Shown here: piece after piece, positions 9,708-18,272 of the stretch
Numbering within the stretch: position 1 is the first letter of the stretch
Layout: each line of letters starts with the position of its first letter
Assembly (NCBI GenBank): GCA_036011305.1
Contig: DASCNA010000192.1
Span: forward strand, 1-38,221
Origin: DASCNA01 sp036011305
GTDB taxonomy: Bacteria > Verrucomicrobiota > Lentisphaeria > Victivallales > GWF2-38-69
Direction: 5' to 3'
DNA length: 38,221 nt
Notes under the pieces: generated by a model
Databases searched by the model: none
Seen by the model: only the letters and a program-made list of their open reading frames with translations
Told to the model about the DNA's origin: nothing
Program-made: the position numbers and the translations under genes

Positions 9708-9738
9708 TTGTATAATCCATCAACTTAGATATAATCGA
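9708..9738 (+). promoter_or_regulatory. Candidate promoter of the patatin gene (TTGTAT-16-TATAAT)
   Basis: TTGTAT at 9708-9713 and TATAAT at 9730-9735 are 16 bases apart. The -10 hexamer lies inside the 17-base element AACTTAGATATAATCGA (9722-9738), which matches the element before the prkA operon at 16 of 17 positions in inverted orientation. The patatin start is about 50 bases downstream. Confidence 0.5.
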
Positions 9739-9784
9739 ATTTAATGTTGGGCAGTAATAAAAAATATAACAATTGAGAAATAAT

Positions 9785-11245
9785 ATGAAGAATTTTGCAT
9801 TTATTATTTTGCTTTTATCTCTTTTAAACGGTTGTGATTTAATTGATAAAATAGAAAAAGCCAGTGATACTGTTGATGATATTGAATTAAGGTATGATAA
9901 GAAACAGGCAATAAATAAAACAGAATATGCTTTGAGTTCAGTTAAAGAAATTGGTCAGTTAAAAAACATAAGCGCTAAGCAATTGAAAGATGCCGACTTA
10001 AAAATTGATGAGGCTATATCTTCAGTTCTGGATTATCAGAATTCTTCTTCCGGCAATAAACTAGATAAAATCAGTGCCGGTAAAGCACTGCAACATATCG
10101 AATATGCAAAGAAAATTTTAGGGGAGCATGATTACAAAAACAGTTTAAATGAACTTCATTTGGCAGTGAAATATTTGGTCAATGATAAGATAGCTGCCTG
10201 GCAGTATCAGAAAAGAGGTAAACATAAATTTCCTGATTACTTAAAATATGGAAGTACGATATCAAACGGGAAAAATATTATTGAAAACCCTGATACACTG
10301 GTTTTTTCAGGAGGTGGTGCACGTGGTATAGCTTACGCAGGGGTTCTTAAATATTTACAGAAAAATGATAAACTTGATAATGTAGAAAGATTTATAGGTA
10401 CCTCTGCAGGGTCTATTATATGTTCTTTTATGAGTTTCGGAAGTTACTATGAAAAAAATAGACAGGTGGGTGATAGGCATTTCTGGGAAATTGTTTATGA
10501 GATAATTTCCGAACAGGATCTTTTTGATTTCATAGATAATCCTATATTGCAGGAAGTCATTAAAGCTGACAGTTTTGAACCTGTAACAGGTAATCTACTT
10601 GTAAATATGCCTCCTCTTGCGGAAGCAATGGATACTCAATATGCTCTTTGTAGCGGAGATGTAATTTTAAAATTTTTTAAGGAATCTTTTAAAAGATTCG
10701 GTATTGATGAAAATATAACACTTGGAGAGCATTATAAAAAAACAGGAAAACATTTGGTATTGGTTTCATGTAGTTTATCATATAGTATGGCAGCATATTT
10801 AGATTACAAAAATTCACCTGATCTGCCTTTAGTAGATGCTATGCGGGCATCCATGGCAATACCTTATGTATATAAACCTATAAAATATAATAATGATTTT
10901 TTCGTTGATGGAGGTGCAGCAAACAATTATCCAATAGAGTACTTTGATTATTCTATGGCAGAAGAAAAAAAGAAACCTGTAACATTGGGATTTATGCTAT
11001 TTACAAAAAAAGAAATGCTAAGACCAGAATGGAAATTAGTCCAAAGCCCATTAGGTTATACTCTTGCTCTATTGAAATTAGTAGCAATCAACACAGGGCG
11101 CTCTTTGTTTGATGAAAATATTGACAGGACTGTGTTTATTGATTGCTGTGAAATTGATATTTTGACCTTCGATATGACTCAGGAACAGAAGTTGAAACTT
11201 ATGGAATCAGGATACATTGCCGTCAAAAGCTACTATGAAAAATAA
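9785..11245 (+). CDS. Patatin-like phospholipase, lipoprotein
   Basis: I chose the ATG at 9785 (486 residues) over a TTG four codons upstream because it gives a clean lipoprotein signal: MKNFAFIILLLSLLNGC, with C17 as the lipidated residue and D at +2. Residues about 20-150 are a helical, charged region of unknown function. The patatin domain follows: oxyanion loop GGGARG at 176-181, nucleophile S207 in GTSAG, and catalytic D374 in VDGGAANNYP, so the Ser-Asp dyad is intact. Known: such proteins hydrolyse acyl ester bonds of phospholipids or other lipids. Inferred place: anchored to a membrane and facing the periplasm. It is divergent from the prkA operon and 44 bases before gdx. Confidence 0.9.
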   Translation: MKNFAFIILLLSLLNGCDLIDKIEKASDTVDDIELRYDKKQAINKTEYALSSVKEIGQLKNISAKQLKDADLKIDEAISSVLDYQNSSSGNKLDKISAGKALQHIEYAKKILGEHDYKNSLNELHLAVKYLVNDKIAAWQYQKRGKHKFPDYLKYGSTISNGKNIIENPDTLVFSGGGARGIAYAGVLKYLQKNDKLDNVERFIGTSAGSIICSFMSFGSYYEKNRQVGDRHFWEIVYEIISEQDLFDFIDNPILQEVIKADSFEPVTGNLLVNMPPLAEAMDTQYALCSGDVILKFFKESFKRFGIDENITLGEHYKKTGKHLVLVSCSLSYSMAAYLDYKNSPDLPLVDAMRASMAIPYVYKPIKYNNDFFVDGGAANNYPIEYFDYSMAEEKKKPVTLGFMLFTKKEMLRPEWKLVQSPLGYTLALLKLVAINTGRSLFDENIDRTVFIDCCEIDILTFDMTQEQKLKLMESGYIAVKSYYEK

Positions 11246-11289
11246 ACTTCATACATTTAACTACGGGTAGAATAAACTAGGAATATAAA

Positions 11290-11613
11290 ATGGATTGGTT
11301 GATATTATTTATTGCAGGTGGGTTTGAGTGCTGCTGGGCTGTAGGGCTTAAATATACGGAAGGATTTACAAAACTTTGGCCGAGCATGTTTACTATCGTA
11401 ACAATGGCGGCAAGCCTGTGGCTTCTGTCTATTGCGATGAAAACAATCCCTATTGGCACTGCCTATGCAGTATGGACAGGGACAGGGGCTGTTTGTGTTG
11501 TTATAATCGGCATGTTTTTTTTAGGGGAATCAAAAGATATAGCCAGGATTATTTGTTTGATGTTTATTGTTGCTGGAATTGTCGGCTTAAAATTTTTTGC
11601 CCACAGTCATTGA
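11290..11613 (+). CDS. gdx: Small multidrug resistance family guanidinium exporter Gdx (SugE)
   Basis: 107 residues, four transmembrane helices, the length of the SMR family. All residues known to line the guanidinium site of Gdx proteins are at the expected places: E13, W16, S42, Y59 and W62; the PIGTAYAVWTGTGAV block is typical of Gdx and unlike EmrE. It works as an antiparallel dimer exporting guanidinium in exchange for protons. The ATG follows AGGA at 7 bases. The gap to the patatin gene is only 44 bases, so it may be co-transcribed; that gap is too short for a ykkC guanidine-I riboswitch, and no convincing guanidine-II or -III element is visible. Confidence 0.92.
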   Translation: MDWLILFIAGGFECCWAVGLKYTEGFTKLWPSMFTIVTMAASLWLLSIAMKTIPIGTAYAVWTGTGAVCVVIIGMFFLGESKDIARIICLMFIVAGIVGLKFFAHSH

Positions 11614-11857
11614 TTATACTATAATTTCAAATTCCTAACCAGTGCAGTTTTTTGTATTGATATCCAGTCTATCCTTAGATAGCGAGAGTTGTTTATAAAA
11701 AATATACTAATTATTTGATTCTACGCATTAATATATTTTTTGAGTAAAAATAAAGATCTTTATCCAGCGTAAACTTTAAAATTCAAAAAATATTCAGTCT
11801 ATAAAAATATTAAATATCTACAGGATTATATTTGCTCTTTTTTAAAAATCATGTCCA

Positions 11858-11908
11858 TTGGCATGTTTTTTTTAAAAAAGTAAATTTTATCTGCACTTGG
11901 CATGTTTT
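11858..11908 (+). repeat. Pair of direct repeats TTGGCATGTTTT before arcA
   Basis: Identical 12-mers at 11858-11869 and 11897-11908, with starts 39 bases apart (nearly four helical turns), lie 120-170 bases upstream of arcA. Such spacing fits a regulator binding the same face of the DNA. Each also begins like a sigma-54 -24 element. Confidence 0.5.
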
Positions 11909-11913
11909 ATGTT
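11897..11913 (+). promoter_or_regulatory. Possible sigma-54 promoter of arcABDC
   Basis: TTGGCATGTTTTATGTT aligns with the sigma-54 consensus (TTGGCACG-N4-TTGCT): the -24 GG and the -12 G are 12 bases apart as required, but the -12 GC is GT. Transcription would begin near 11925, about 100 bases before arcA. Weaker than the chitinase site; no sigma-70 promoter of better quality was found by eye. Confidence 0.35.
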
Positions 11914-12028
11914 GTAGTTTTTCTCTTTCTTTTATTATTCTATTTATAAATTTAATACTATTTTTATTACACAAGAAACAAAGATAGTTAAATAATAACT
12001 TTAAATTTGATAGAAGGAAATGGTGATT

Positions 12029-13261
12029 ATGAACTTAAACGTTTACTCGGAAATTGGACCGCTAAAGAAAGTCTTATTACATAGACCTTCTCGTGAAATT
12101 GAAAATCTTACGCCTGAATTGTTGGAAAAAATGCTATTTGATGATATCCCGTATTTAGAGATAGCACAGCAGGAACATGATGCTTTTGCCAATGAATTAA
12201 CAAATTCAGGAGCAGAAGTACTCTATCTTGAAAAACTCGCAGAAGAAACTATAGCTCAGAGTAAAATTATTAAATTCAATCTCATTTCAGATTTTTTAGA
12301 TGAAGCACATATATCAAATGATACTGTCAAAGATGCTGTATCAAACTATTTGTTAGATTTTGATAATAGTGTAATTATTGAAAAATTAATGTCAGGTATA
12401 AGAAAAGATGAAGTACCTTATGACATGACTAAAAATCTTACTGAATATGTAAATGCAGACTATCCTTTTATTACAGATCCACTTCCTAACCTCTATTTTA
12501 CAAGAGATCCATTTGTTACAATAGGTTCTGGAATATGCCTGAATCATATGAGCACAGATATCAGAAGAAGAGAAACAATTTTTTCTAAATATATTTTCAA
12601 ATACCATCCTGAATTTAAAGAACAGCAGATTCCTTTCTGGTACCATAGAGAAGAAAGTACATATATTGAAGGTGGTGATGTACTCGTACTCGGAGATGGC
12701 GTACTGGCTATAGGAATATCACAAAGAACTGAACCAAGATCAATAGAAAAACTTTGCAAGAGATTGTTCAACAGCAGTTTTAAACCTGAAAGACCAATCA
12801 ATACTGTACTTGCTTTTCATATACCTGCTACAAGAGCATTTATGCATCTTGATACAGTTTTTACTCAGGTTGATTATGATAAATTCACTGTACATGGTGA
12901 AATTGAAGGACCACTTGAAGTTTATGCTATAACTCCTGGAGTTGGCGGAAGTATTTCAATTAAAAAAGAAGTTGACTCTTTAGAACATATACTGAGTAAT
13001 CATCTTAATAAAAAAATTACTTTGATCAGATGCGGAGGCGGAGATAAAATAGTTGCAGGAAGAGAGCAGTGGAATGACGGTTCTAATACGCTTGCAATAA
13101 GCCCAGGAGAAGTGTGTGTGTATCAAAGAAATTATGTAACAAACAAAATACTTGAAGATAATGGAATTAAACTTCATGTAATTCCTAGTTCAGAACTTTC
13201 AAGAGGAAGAGGAGGACCAAGATGTATGTCAATGCCTCTATATAGAGAAGATATTTTCTAA
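12029..13261 (+). CDS. arcA: Arginine deiminase
   Basis: Converts arginine to citrulline and ammonia, the first step of the arginine deiminase pathway. I chose the third in-frame start, ATG at 12029 (410 residues), because MNLNVYSEIGPLKKVLLHRP is the usual N-terminus and the AAGGAA site is only one base from the ATG at 12020. Family marks: FTRDPF, the EGGDVLVLG segment, HLDTVFTQVD, and the catalytic cysteine C399 in GGPRCMSMP at the C-terminus. All catalytic residues look intact. First gene of arcABDC; 90 bases separate it from arcB. Confidence 0.96.
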   Translation: MNLNVYSEIGPLKKVLLHRPSREIENLTPELLEKMLFDDIPYLEIAQQEHDAFANELTNSGAEVLYLEKLAEETIAQSKIIKFNLISDFLDEAHISNDTVKDAVSNYLLDFDNSVIIEKLMSGIRKDEVPYDMTKNLTEYVNADYPFITDPLPNLYFTRDPFVTIGSGICLNHMSTDIRRRETIFSKYIFKYHPEFKEQQIPFWYHREESTYIEGGDVLVLGDGVLAIGISQRTEPRSIEKLCKRLFNSSFKPERPINTVLAFHIPATRAFMHLDTVFTQVDYDKFTVHGEIEGPLEVYAITPGVGGSISIKKEVDSLEHILSNHLNKKITLIRCGGGDKIVAGREQWNDGSNTLAISPGEVCVYQRNYVTNKILEDNGIKLHVIPSSELSRGRGGPRCMSMPLYREDIF

Positions 13262-13351
13262 TTCAAAGAAACAAGCTAATTATAAATATCAAAAAATTAA
13301 ATAATAGATAATTAATAAATAATATTTAAAAAACAAAAAGAGGGTTTTATC

Positions 13352-14341
13352 ATGGCTGTTAATTTAAAAGGAAGAAGTTTCTTATCACTTCAGGATTTTT
13401 CACCATTGGAAATACGTTATATGCTTGATCTGTCAAAAGATCTTAAAGAAAAAAAACGTATGGGCATCAAAGGAACAACTTTGGACACTAAAAATGTTGT
13501 ATTAATTTTTGACAAATCTTCTACAAGAACACGCTGTGCATTTGAAGTAGCTGCTTTAGAAGAAGGAGCACATGTTACATATTTAACTAATTCTCAGCTT
13601 CAGGTTAAGGAATCATTAGAAGATTCTGCAAAAGTTCTTGGCAGATTTTATGATGGAATTGAATACAGAGGATTTAAACAGTCTGTAGTTGAAAAATTAG
13701 CTGAACATTCAGGAGTTCCTGTATGGAACGGATTAACAGATACAGACCATCCAACTCAGATCTTAGCAGATTTCTTAACAATTGAAGAACACCTGACTAA
13801 TAAATTGCTGAGTGATGTAAAATTAGTTTTCACAGGTGACACACGTAATAATATGTGCTATGCATTGATGTACGGTGCTGTAAAAATGGGAATGCATTTT
13901 GTTGCATTAGGCCCAAAGGAACTAGAACCTGATGCTGAAATTTTAGCTAAAGTACAGGAATATGCTAAACAGACAGGCGCTGTCATAGAGTTTACAGATA
14001 ATGTTGATCATGCTATGAAAAATGCTGATGCTGTTTATACTGATGTATGGGTTTCAATGGGTGAAAAAGTTGATTATGCTGAAAGAGTAAGACTATTAAA
14101 ACCTTATCAGGTTAACAGAGAAATGCTTGATAAATCAGGCAATGACAATATTCTTTTCATGCACTGTCTTCCTGCTTTCCACGACATGGAAACTGAAGTT
14201 GCCAGAAGTCATAAAGAAAACGGTCTTGATATTCGTGAAGTAACAGATGAAGTTTTCAGAAGCAGAAACTCAGTTGTTTTTGATGAAGCAGAAAACAGAA
14301 TGCATACTATCAAAGCCGTAATGGTTTCTACAATGGGATAA
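13352..14341 (+). CDS. arcB: Ornithine carbamoyltransferase, catabolic
   Basis: 329 residues, family length. Cleaves citrulline with phosphate to ornithine and carbamoyl phosphate in the arginine deiminase pathway. Carbamoyl phosphate site S57-T-R-T60; H133-PTQ; WVSMG in the ornithine loop; and H271-C272-LP. The catabolic role is inferred from its place between arcA and arcD/arcC, since anabolic and catabolic enzymes share these motifs. The ATG follows AGAGGG. A terminator-like hairpin lies just after the gene. Confidence 0.96.
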   Translation: MAVNLKGRSFLSLQDFSPLEIRYMLDLSKDLKEKKRMGIKGTTLDTKNVVLIFDKSSTRTRCAFEVAALEEGAHVTYLTNSQLQVKESLEDSAKVLGRFYDGIEYRGFKQSVVEKLAEHSGVPVWNGLTDTDHPTQILADFLTIEEHLTNKLLSDVKLVFTGDTRNNMCYALMYGAVKMGMHFVALGPKELEPDAEILAKVQEYAKQTGAVIEFTDNVDHAMKNADAVYTDVWVSMGEKVDYAERVRLLKPYQVNREMLDKSGNDNILFMHCLPAFHDMETEVARSHKENGLDIREVTDEVFRSRNSVVFDEAENRMHTIKAVMVSTMG

Positions 14342-14369
14342 TTTTTATATTATCTTTTAGGTAATACAT

Positions 14370-14414
14370 AAAATTCAGGCTTAATTATCTTCAAAAATAT
14401 TAAACCTGAATTTT
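14370..14414 (+). terminator. Hairpin with T-rich tail between arcB and arcD
   Basis: AAAATTCAGG at 14370-14379 pairs with CCTGAATTTT at 14405-14414; after one mismatch a further 5 base pairs form (14381-14385 with 14399-14403). The T-rich run ATTTTTA follows. It has the form of a rho-independent terminator inside the operon and probably lets some transcripts pass, lowering arcD and arcC output relative to arcA and arcB. Confidence 0.65.
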
Positions 14415-14437
14415 ATTTTTAAATAAGGAAATTTATT

Positions 14438-15853
14438 ATGGCAACTAAAAATCAAAAAGTCGGATTTACCGCTCTTGTTGCTATTATCATTGGTTCAATG
14501 ATTGGTGGTGGTGCCTTTAATCTACCGGCTGAGATGTCTGGTCATGCAGGTACTCTTGCAGTCATTGTAGCCTGGGTTATCACAGGTATAGGAATGATAT
14601 TCCTTGCTCTGATTTATCAGAACCTGACAAAAAGAAAACCGGAGCTGGACGGCGGTATTTACACTTATGCCAAAGAAGGATTTGGCCACTATATGGGATT
14701 TAATTCAGCCTGGGGGTATTGGTTGAGTGCCTTTATTGGGAATGTGGCATATGATATTCTTCTGTTCAATACAATTGCATTTTTCTTTCCTGTATTCGGT
14801 AACGGCAGTAATTTATATTCCATAATAGGTTGTTCTATTATTGTATGGGGTGTTCACGCTATAGCTTTAAAAGGTGTAAAATCTGCAACTTTTATTAATA
14901 CTATTACTACTATATGCAGACTTATTCCTCTGTTCCTCTTTATAGTTATTATGGTGTTCTGCTTTAATTTAAAAGATATTTCTTTTAATTTTTTAGGCGG
15001 TGGACTCGGCGGCTTTTTCCCACAGGTTAAAAGTACAATGATGATAACCGTATGGTGTTTTATAGGTATAGAAGGTGCAGTAGTTCTTTCAGGTAAAGCT
15101 AAAAGGATGAGTGATGTAGGAAAAGCAACAGTAGTCGGTCTTGTTTTTACTTTGGTTGTATATATCCTTATATCAATTTTAACTATTGCCGCTATTCCAA
15201 GAGATGTTTTTATCAAAATGCCTAATCCTTCTGTAGCTTATGCATTGCAGTATGTTGTAGGAACATGGGGCGCAGTTGTAATTAACATCGGTCTTATTAT
15301 TTCTCTGTTCGGTGCATTACTTGGTTGGACTCTACTGGCATCTGAAGTTCCGTTTGTTGCAGCCAAAGACGGTGTACTCCCTAAGTTTTTTACAAAGGTA
15401 AATAAAAACGGTGCTCCTTCAGTTTCATTATGGATTACGAATGGTGCAATTCAATTGTTCTTGATTATATCTCTGTTTTCTCATGGAACATATATGGCAA
15501 TGTTTTTTGTGGCGAGCGTAACAATTCTGCCTCCATACCTGCTAAGTTCTCTGTATGGATTAAAACTTGTTATTTTAAAAGAGGCATACAAGAAAAATGA
15601 ATCTATTGTTAAAGATTTAATTATTACTATAGTTTCTTCAATATACGGTATTTGGCTGATTTATGCAGCAGGTTTAAGTTTGCTGTTAATAAGTACGATA
15701 CTGTTTGCTATAGGATTAATATTTTATATATATGCCAGAGTTGAAATTAAAGAGAAAATTTTTGTTAAAGGTGAATGGATTCTTTTTTCAATAATAGTGA
15801 TCTGTGCAGTTTACGGTGTTTATATGTTGTCAGTAGGAAAAATAGCAATTTAA
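14438..15853 (+). CDS. arcD: Arginine/ornithine antiporter, APC family
   Basis: 471 residues with about 12 transmembrane helices. The N-terminal IIGSMIGGGAFNLPAEM is the helix-1 substrate-binding loop of the basic amino-acid/polyamine antiporter group (AdiC, CadB, ArcD). Operon position between arcB and arcC supports electroneutral exchange of external arginine for internal ornithine. The ATG follows AAGGAA; 28 bases separate it from arcC. Confidence 0.9.
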   Translation: MATKNQKVGFTALVAIIIGSMIGGGAFNLPAEMSGHAGTLAVIVAWVITGIGMIFLALIYQNLTKRKPELDGGIYTYAKEGFGHYMGFNSAWGYWLSAFIGNVAYDILLFNTIAFFFPVFGNGSNLYSIIGCSIIVWGVHAIALKGVKSATFINTITTICRLIPLFLFIVIMVFCFNLKDISFNFLGGGLGGFFPQVKSTMMITVWCFIGIEGAVVLSGKAKRMSDVGKATVVGLVFTLVVYILISILTIAAIPRDVFIKMPNPSVAYALQYVVGTWGAVVINIGLIISLFGALLGWTLLASEVPFVAAKDGVLPKFFTKVNKNGAPSVSLWITNGAIQLFLIISLFSHGTYMAMFFVASVTILPPYLLSSLYGLKLVILKEAYKKNESIVKDLIITIVSSIYGIWLIYAAGLSLLLISTILFAIGLIFYIYARVEIKEKIFVKGEWILFSIIVICAVYGVYMLSVGKIAI

Positions 15854-15881
15854 AATTTGTTTTTTTAACAGGAGTAAGTTT

Positions 15882-16871
15882 ATGAAAAAGTTAGCAGTTA
15901 TTGCCATCGGCGGCAACTCTTTAATAAAAGATAACGATCATAGCAGTATCGAAGATCAGTATAAAGCAGTTTGTGAAACAGCAGATCATATTGCCGATCT
16001 TATTGAGAGTGGATACAATGTTGTTGTAAGTCATGGAAACGGTCCTCAGGTAGGTTATATGCTTAGAAGGTCTGAAATTGCATCTGAAGTTGAAAATATG
16101 CATCCGGTTCCTTTGGTAAACTGTGATGCAGATAGTCAAGGAGCAATTGGTTATCAGATTCAGCAGGCATTGGATAACGAATTCAGAAAAAGAAAAATGT
16201 CTCAAATGATATCTATAGGTGATTTTAGCAGAGAATCACTGAAAACAGCAGTCACCGTTGTTACCCAGATTGCTGTAGATAAAAATGACTCAGCATTTAA
16301 AAAACCGTCAAAACCAATCGGATCATTCTATTCTGAAGATGAAATTACAGATATAAGAGAAAAACATCCGCATTGGGAACTTGTCAGTGATGCAGGAAGA
16401 GGTTACAGACGTGTTGTAGCATCACCTAAACCCCTGATGATTCTTGAAGAAGAGCCTATCGAAATCCTGCTTGCTGCAGGTTTCTGTGTAGTTGCAGCAG
16501 GCGGTGGTGGTATTCCTGTTATCAAAACTGATGATAACAGATGGGTTGGAGTTGACGCTGTAATTGATAAGGATTTTGCAACAAGTTTAATGGCTAACCA
16601 GTTAAAAGCCGACTTACTTGTAATATCTACAGGCGTAGAAAAAGTTTATGTTAATTTTGGAAAGCCAAATCAGCAGGGACTTGATAATATGACTGTGGAA
16701 GAAGCTGAAAAATATATCAAGGAAGGTCAGTTTGCTCCAGGAAGTATGCTGCCTAAAATCGAAGCTGCAATAAAATTTATTAAAAACGGCGGATCTAAAG
16801 CTATTATTACTGATCCTGAACATTTAGCCGATGCTGCCGATGGAAATGCTGGTACACACATCACAGCTTAA
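15882..16871 (+). CDS. arcC: Carbamate kinase
   Basis: 329 residues. Makes ATP from carbamoyl phosphate and ADP, the energy-yielding last step of the pathway. Amino-acid kinase fold marks: N-terminal AIGGNSLI, VVSHGNGPQVGYMLRR, the carbamate-kinase block WRRVV-like GYRRVVASPKP, AAGGGGIPV and VDAVIDKDFATSLMA. The ATG follows AGGAG at good spacing. Last gene of the operon, followed 29 bases later by a strong terminator. Confidence 0.96.
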   Translation: MKKLAVIAIGGNSLIKDNDHSSIEDQYKAVCETADHIADLIESGYNVVVSHGNGPQVGYMLRRSEIASEVENMHPVPLVNCDADSQGAIGYQIQQALDNEFRKRKMSQMISIGDFSRESLKTAVTVVTQIAVDKNDSAFKKPSKPIGSFYSEDEITDIREKHPHWELVSDAGRGYRRVVASPKPLMILEEEPIEILLAAGFCVVAAGGGGIPVIKTDDNRWVGVDAVIDKDFATSLMANQLKADLLVISTGVEKVYVNFGKPNQQGLDNMTVEEAEKYIKEGQFAPGSMLPKIEAAIKFIKNGGSKAIITDPEHLADAADGNAGTHITA

Positions 16872-16899
16872 TGTTTAATGAATTTAAATAAATATCAAA

Positions 16900-16937
16900 A
16901 GCCGTAATTCAATATGTTCTGAATTACGGCTCTTTTT
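16900..16937. terminator. Bidirectional rho-independent terminator after arcC
   Basis: A perfect 12-base-pair stem, AGCCGTAATTCA at 16900-16911 with its complement at 16920-16931, an 8-base loop, and CTTTTTATA after it on the plus strand. On the minus strand a T-run (from AAAA at 16897-16900) also follows, so it can end both arcABDC and the convergent permease gene. Confidence 0.9.
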
Positions 16938-16968
16938 ATATATTAAATGATTTAATATTCTATGTAAA

Positions 16969-18216
16969 TCATGTTAAAATAAGTATCCATAACAGTAGGA
17001 CACCAAAAGATGAAACTGCTACTGGAATACCGTATTTTGCAAATTCCATAAAAGATATGTTTACTCCGTAATCTTTAGCACCCTTTATAACAATAATGTT
17101 TGCTACACTGCCAATAATAAATAAGTTTCCTGCAAGTGTGTTTGACAACGCAAGAACATATCCATATAGTGGGGTCGCTAAATCAACAAAGTGAACAAGA
17201 AGCATTACCGTAGCTGAATTATTTATCATATTACTTAAAATACCTGTTGTTAGAGCTAGTATATATGGGTTGTTCAGCTCAACACCATTATTTTTTAACC
17301 ACCTAATAGATGATGCGCCTAGTCCTTGATCTCTAAATGCACCGACAACTACAAATAGACCTATGAATAATATCAACAGTTGCCAGTCTACTTTTTTAAG
17401 AACATCTCTACTCTCCAGCTTATGGCTGCACAGTAAAAGGCCTGCAGCTACAAGAGCTACTAAATATCTATGCATTGGAGTAAAGAAAAGTATAATTATT
17501 ATAATTACACATATTATGCCTTTTGCTGCACGCCATGTATTGAATTCGGTTTTATCAATATCATTTTCTGACACTTCAATATCTATAGTTTTACTTAAAC
17601 TTTTTCTGCTTATTAAAAGTATGATCCAGTATGCAACGTACATAGAAATAGAAACTGGTAATATTGTCCAGAGAATATAACTTCCAAAATCTAAATTTCC
17701 CATTTCTCCAATAAGTATATTCTGTGCATTCCCAATATAAGTAAGTGCACATCCTATATTGCTTGAGATTGCCAATCCTATGAGAAAGGGAACAGGATTA
17801 AGTTTCTTTTTTAATAGGGAAACTGCTATTATTGGAGTAAATGCATAGCATACAACATCGTTATTTAAAAAAGCCGATGTTATACCTGAAGATAGCATTA
17901 AGATTAAAAGAAATCTGCTTGGTTTGTTTATGAAACCCGATATGAAGTGTGCGACTCTATGATAAAACCCGGCATATTGGAGCTGGCTAGAAACTACCAT
18001 CAGTGCAAAAAGAAGTAAAATTGATTTATAGTTTACAGAATTGACCGCTTCTTTGAGAGTCAAACATCCAAATGCTAATAATGCGATACTTCCAAGTAGT
18101 ACAATTCCTGTTCTGTCAAGCTTTAGACCCCAGAAGCTGCCGATAGCCACACCTATATAAGTGACTATGAATATAACAAGGGTAGCATAAACTATAAATT
18201 CATTTCCATGCTGCAT
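16969..18216 (-). CDS. SLC13/ArsB/NhaD-type anion permease
   Basis: The ATG at 18216 (415 residues) is chosen over a TTG two codons upstream because CAGGG lies 6 bases before it. About 10-12 hydrophobic segments; the two halves carry the inverted-repeat signature of the ion-transporter superfamily: SAFLNNDVVCYAFTPI around 113-128 and SNMINNSATVMLLVH in the second half. Family members move dicarboxylates, citrate, sulfate, arsenite or Na+. No arsR or arsC is near, so arsenite is not supported. It lies 56 bases after the ion-channel gene in the same direction. Confidence 0.8.
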   Translation of the reverse strand: MQHGNEFIVYATLVIFIVTYIGVAIGSFWGLKLDRTGIVLLGSIALLAFGCLTLKEAVNSVNYKSILLLFALMVVSSQLQYAGFYHRVAHFISGFINKPSRFLLILMLSSGITSAFLNNDVVCYAFTPIIAVSLLKKKLNPVPFLIGLAISSNIGCALTYIGNAQNILIGEMGNLDFGSYILWTILPVSISMYVAYWIILLISRKSLSKTIDIEVSENDIDKTEFNTWRAAKGIICVIIIIILFFTPMHRYLVALVAAGLLLCSHKLESRDVLKKVDWQLLILFIGLFVVVGAFRDQGLGASSIRWLKNNGVELNNPYILALTTGILSNMINNSATVMLLVHFVDLATPLYGYVLALSNTLAGNLFIIGSVANIIVIKGAKDYGVNISFMEFAKYGIPVAVSSFGVLLLWILILT

Positions 18217-18272
18217 GGACAACCCTGTGGAATTATTTAAATAAATTATTATATGAATATTTCAAAATATTG

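Larger units (their letters stand above)
9464..9784. other. Divergent intergenic region between prkA operon and patatin gene
   Basis: About 320 bases, very AT-rich, with no convincing gene: a 60-codon frame on the minus strand (9541-9723) has no good ribosome site or recognisable product. The region holds outward-facing promoter-like elements at both ends (listed separately) and one GC-rich 10-base palindrome AGGCCGGCCT at 9526-9535 that stands out from its surroundings. The palindrome has no loop and no T-run, so it is not a terminator; it could be a protein-binding site. Confidence 0.6.
11614..12028. other. Regulatory region upstream of the arginine deiminase operon
   Basis: About 415 bases without a gene between gdx and arcA. 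It is very AT-rich. It contains two copies of a 12-base direct repeat 39 bases apart and a sigma-54-like site (listed separately). A short hairpin (TCTATC-N4-GATAG near 11668-11682) has no T-run. I saw no clear ArgR or CRP/FNR palindrome. Confidence 0.6.

Noticed and set aside
9541..9723. 60-codon minus-strand frame in the prkA-patatin gap
   Set aside because: No good ribosome site, AT-driven composition, and it runs through the divergent promoter region.
11246..11289. Guanidine riboswitch before gdx (an ACGG sequence is present)
   Set aside because: Only one ACGG, no paired second hairpin as in guanidine-II, and too little space for guanidine-I.
16969..18216. Arsenite efflux pump ArsB
   Set aside because: The fold is shared, but no arsR, arsC or arsA is nearby and the motifs do not separate ArsB from other SLC13-like permeases.
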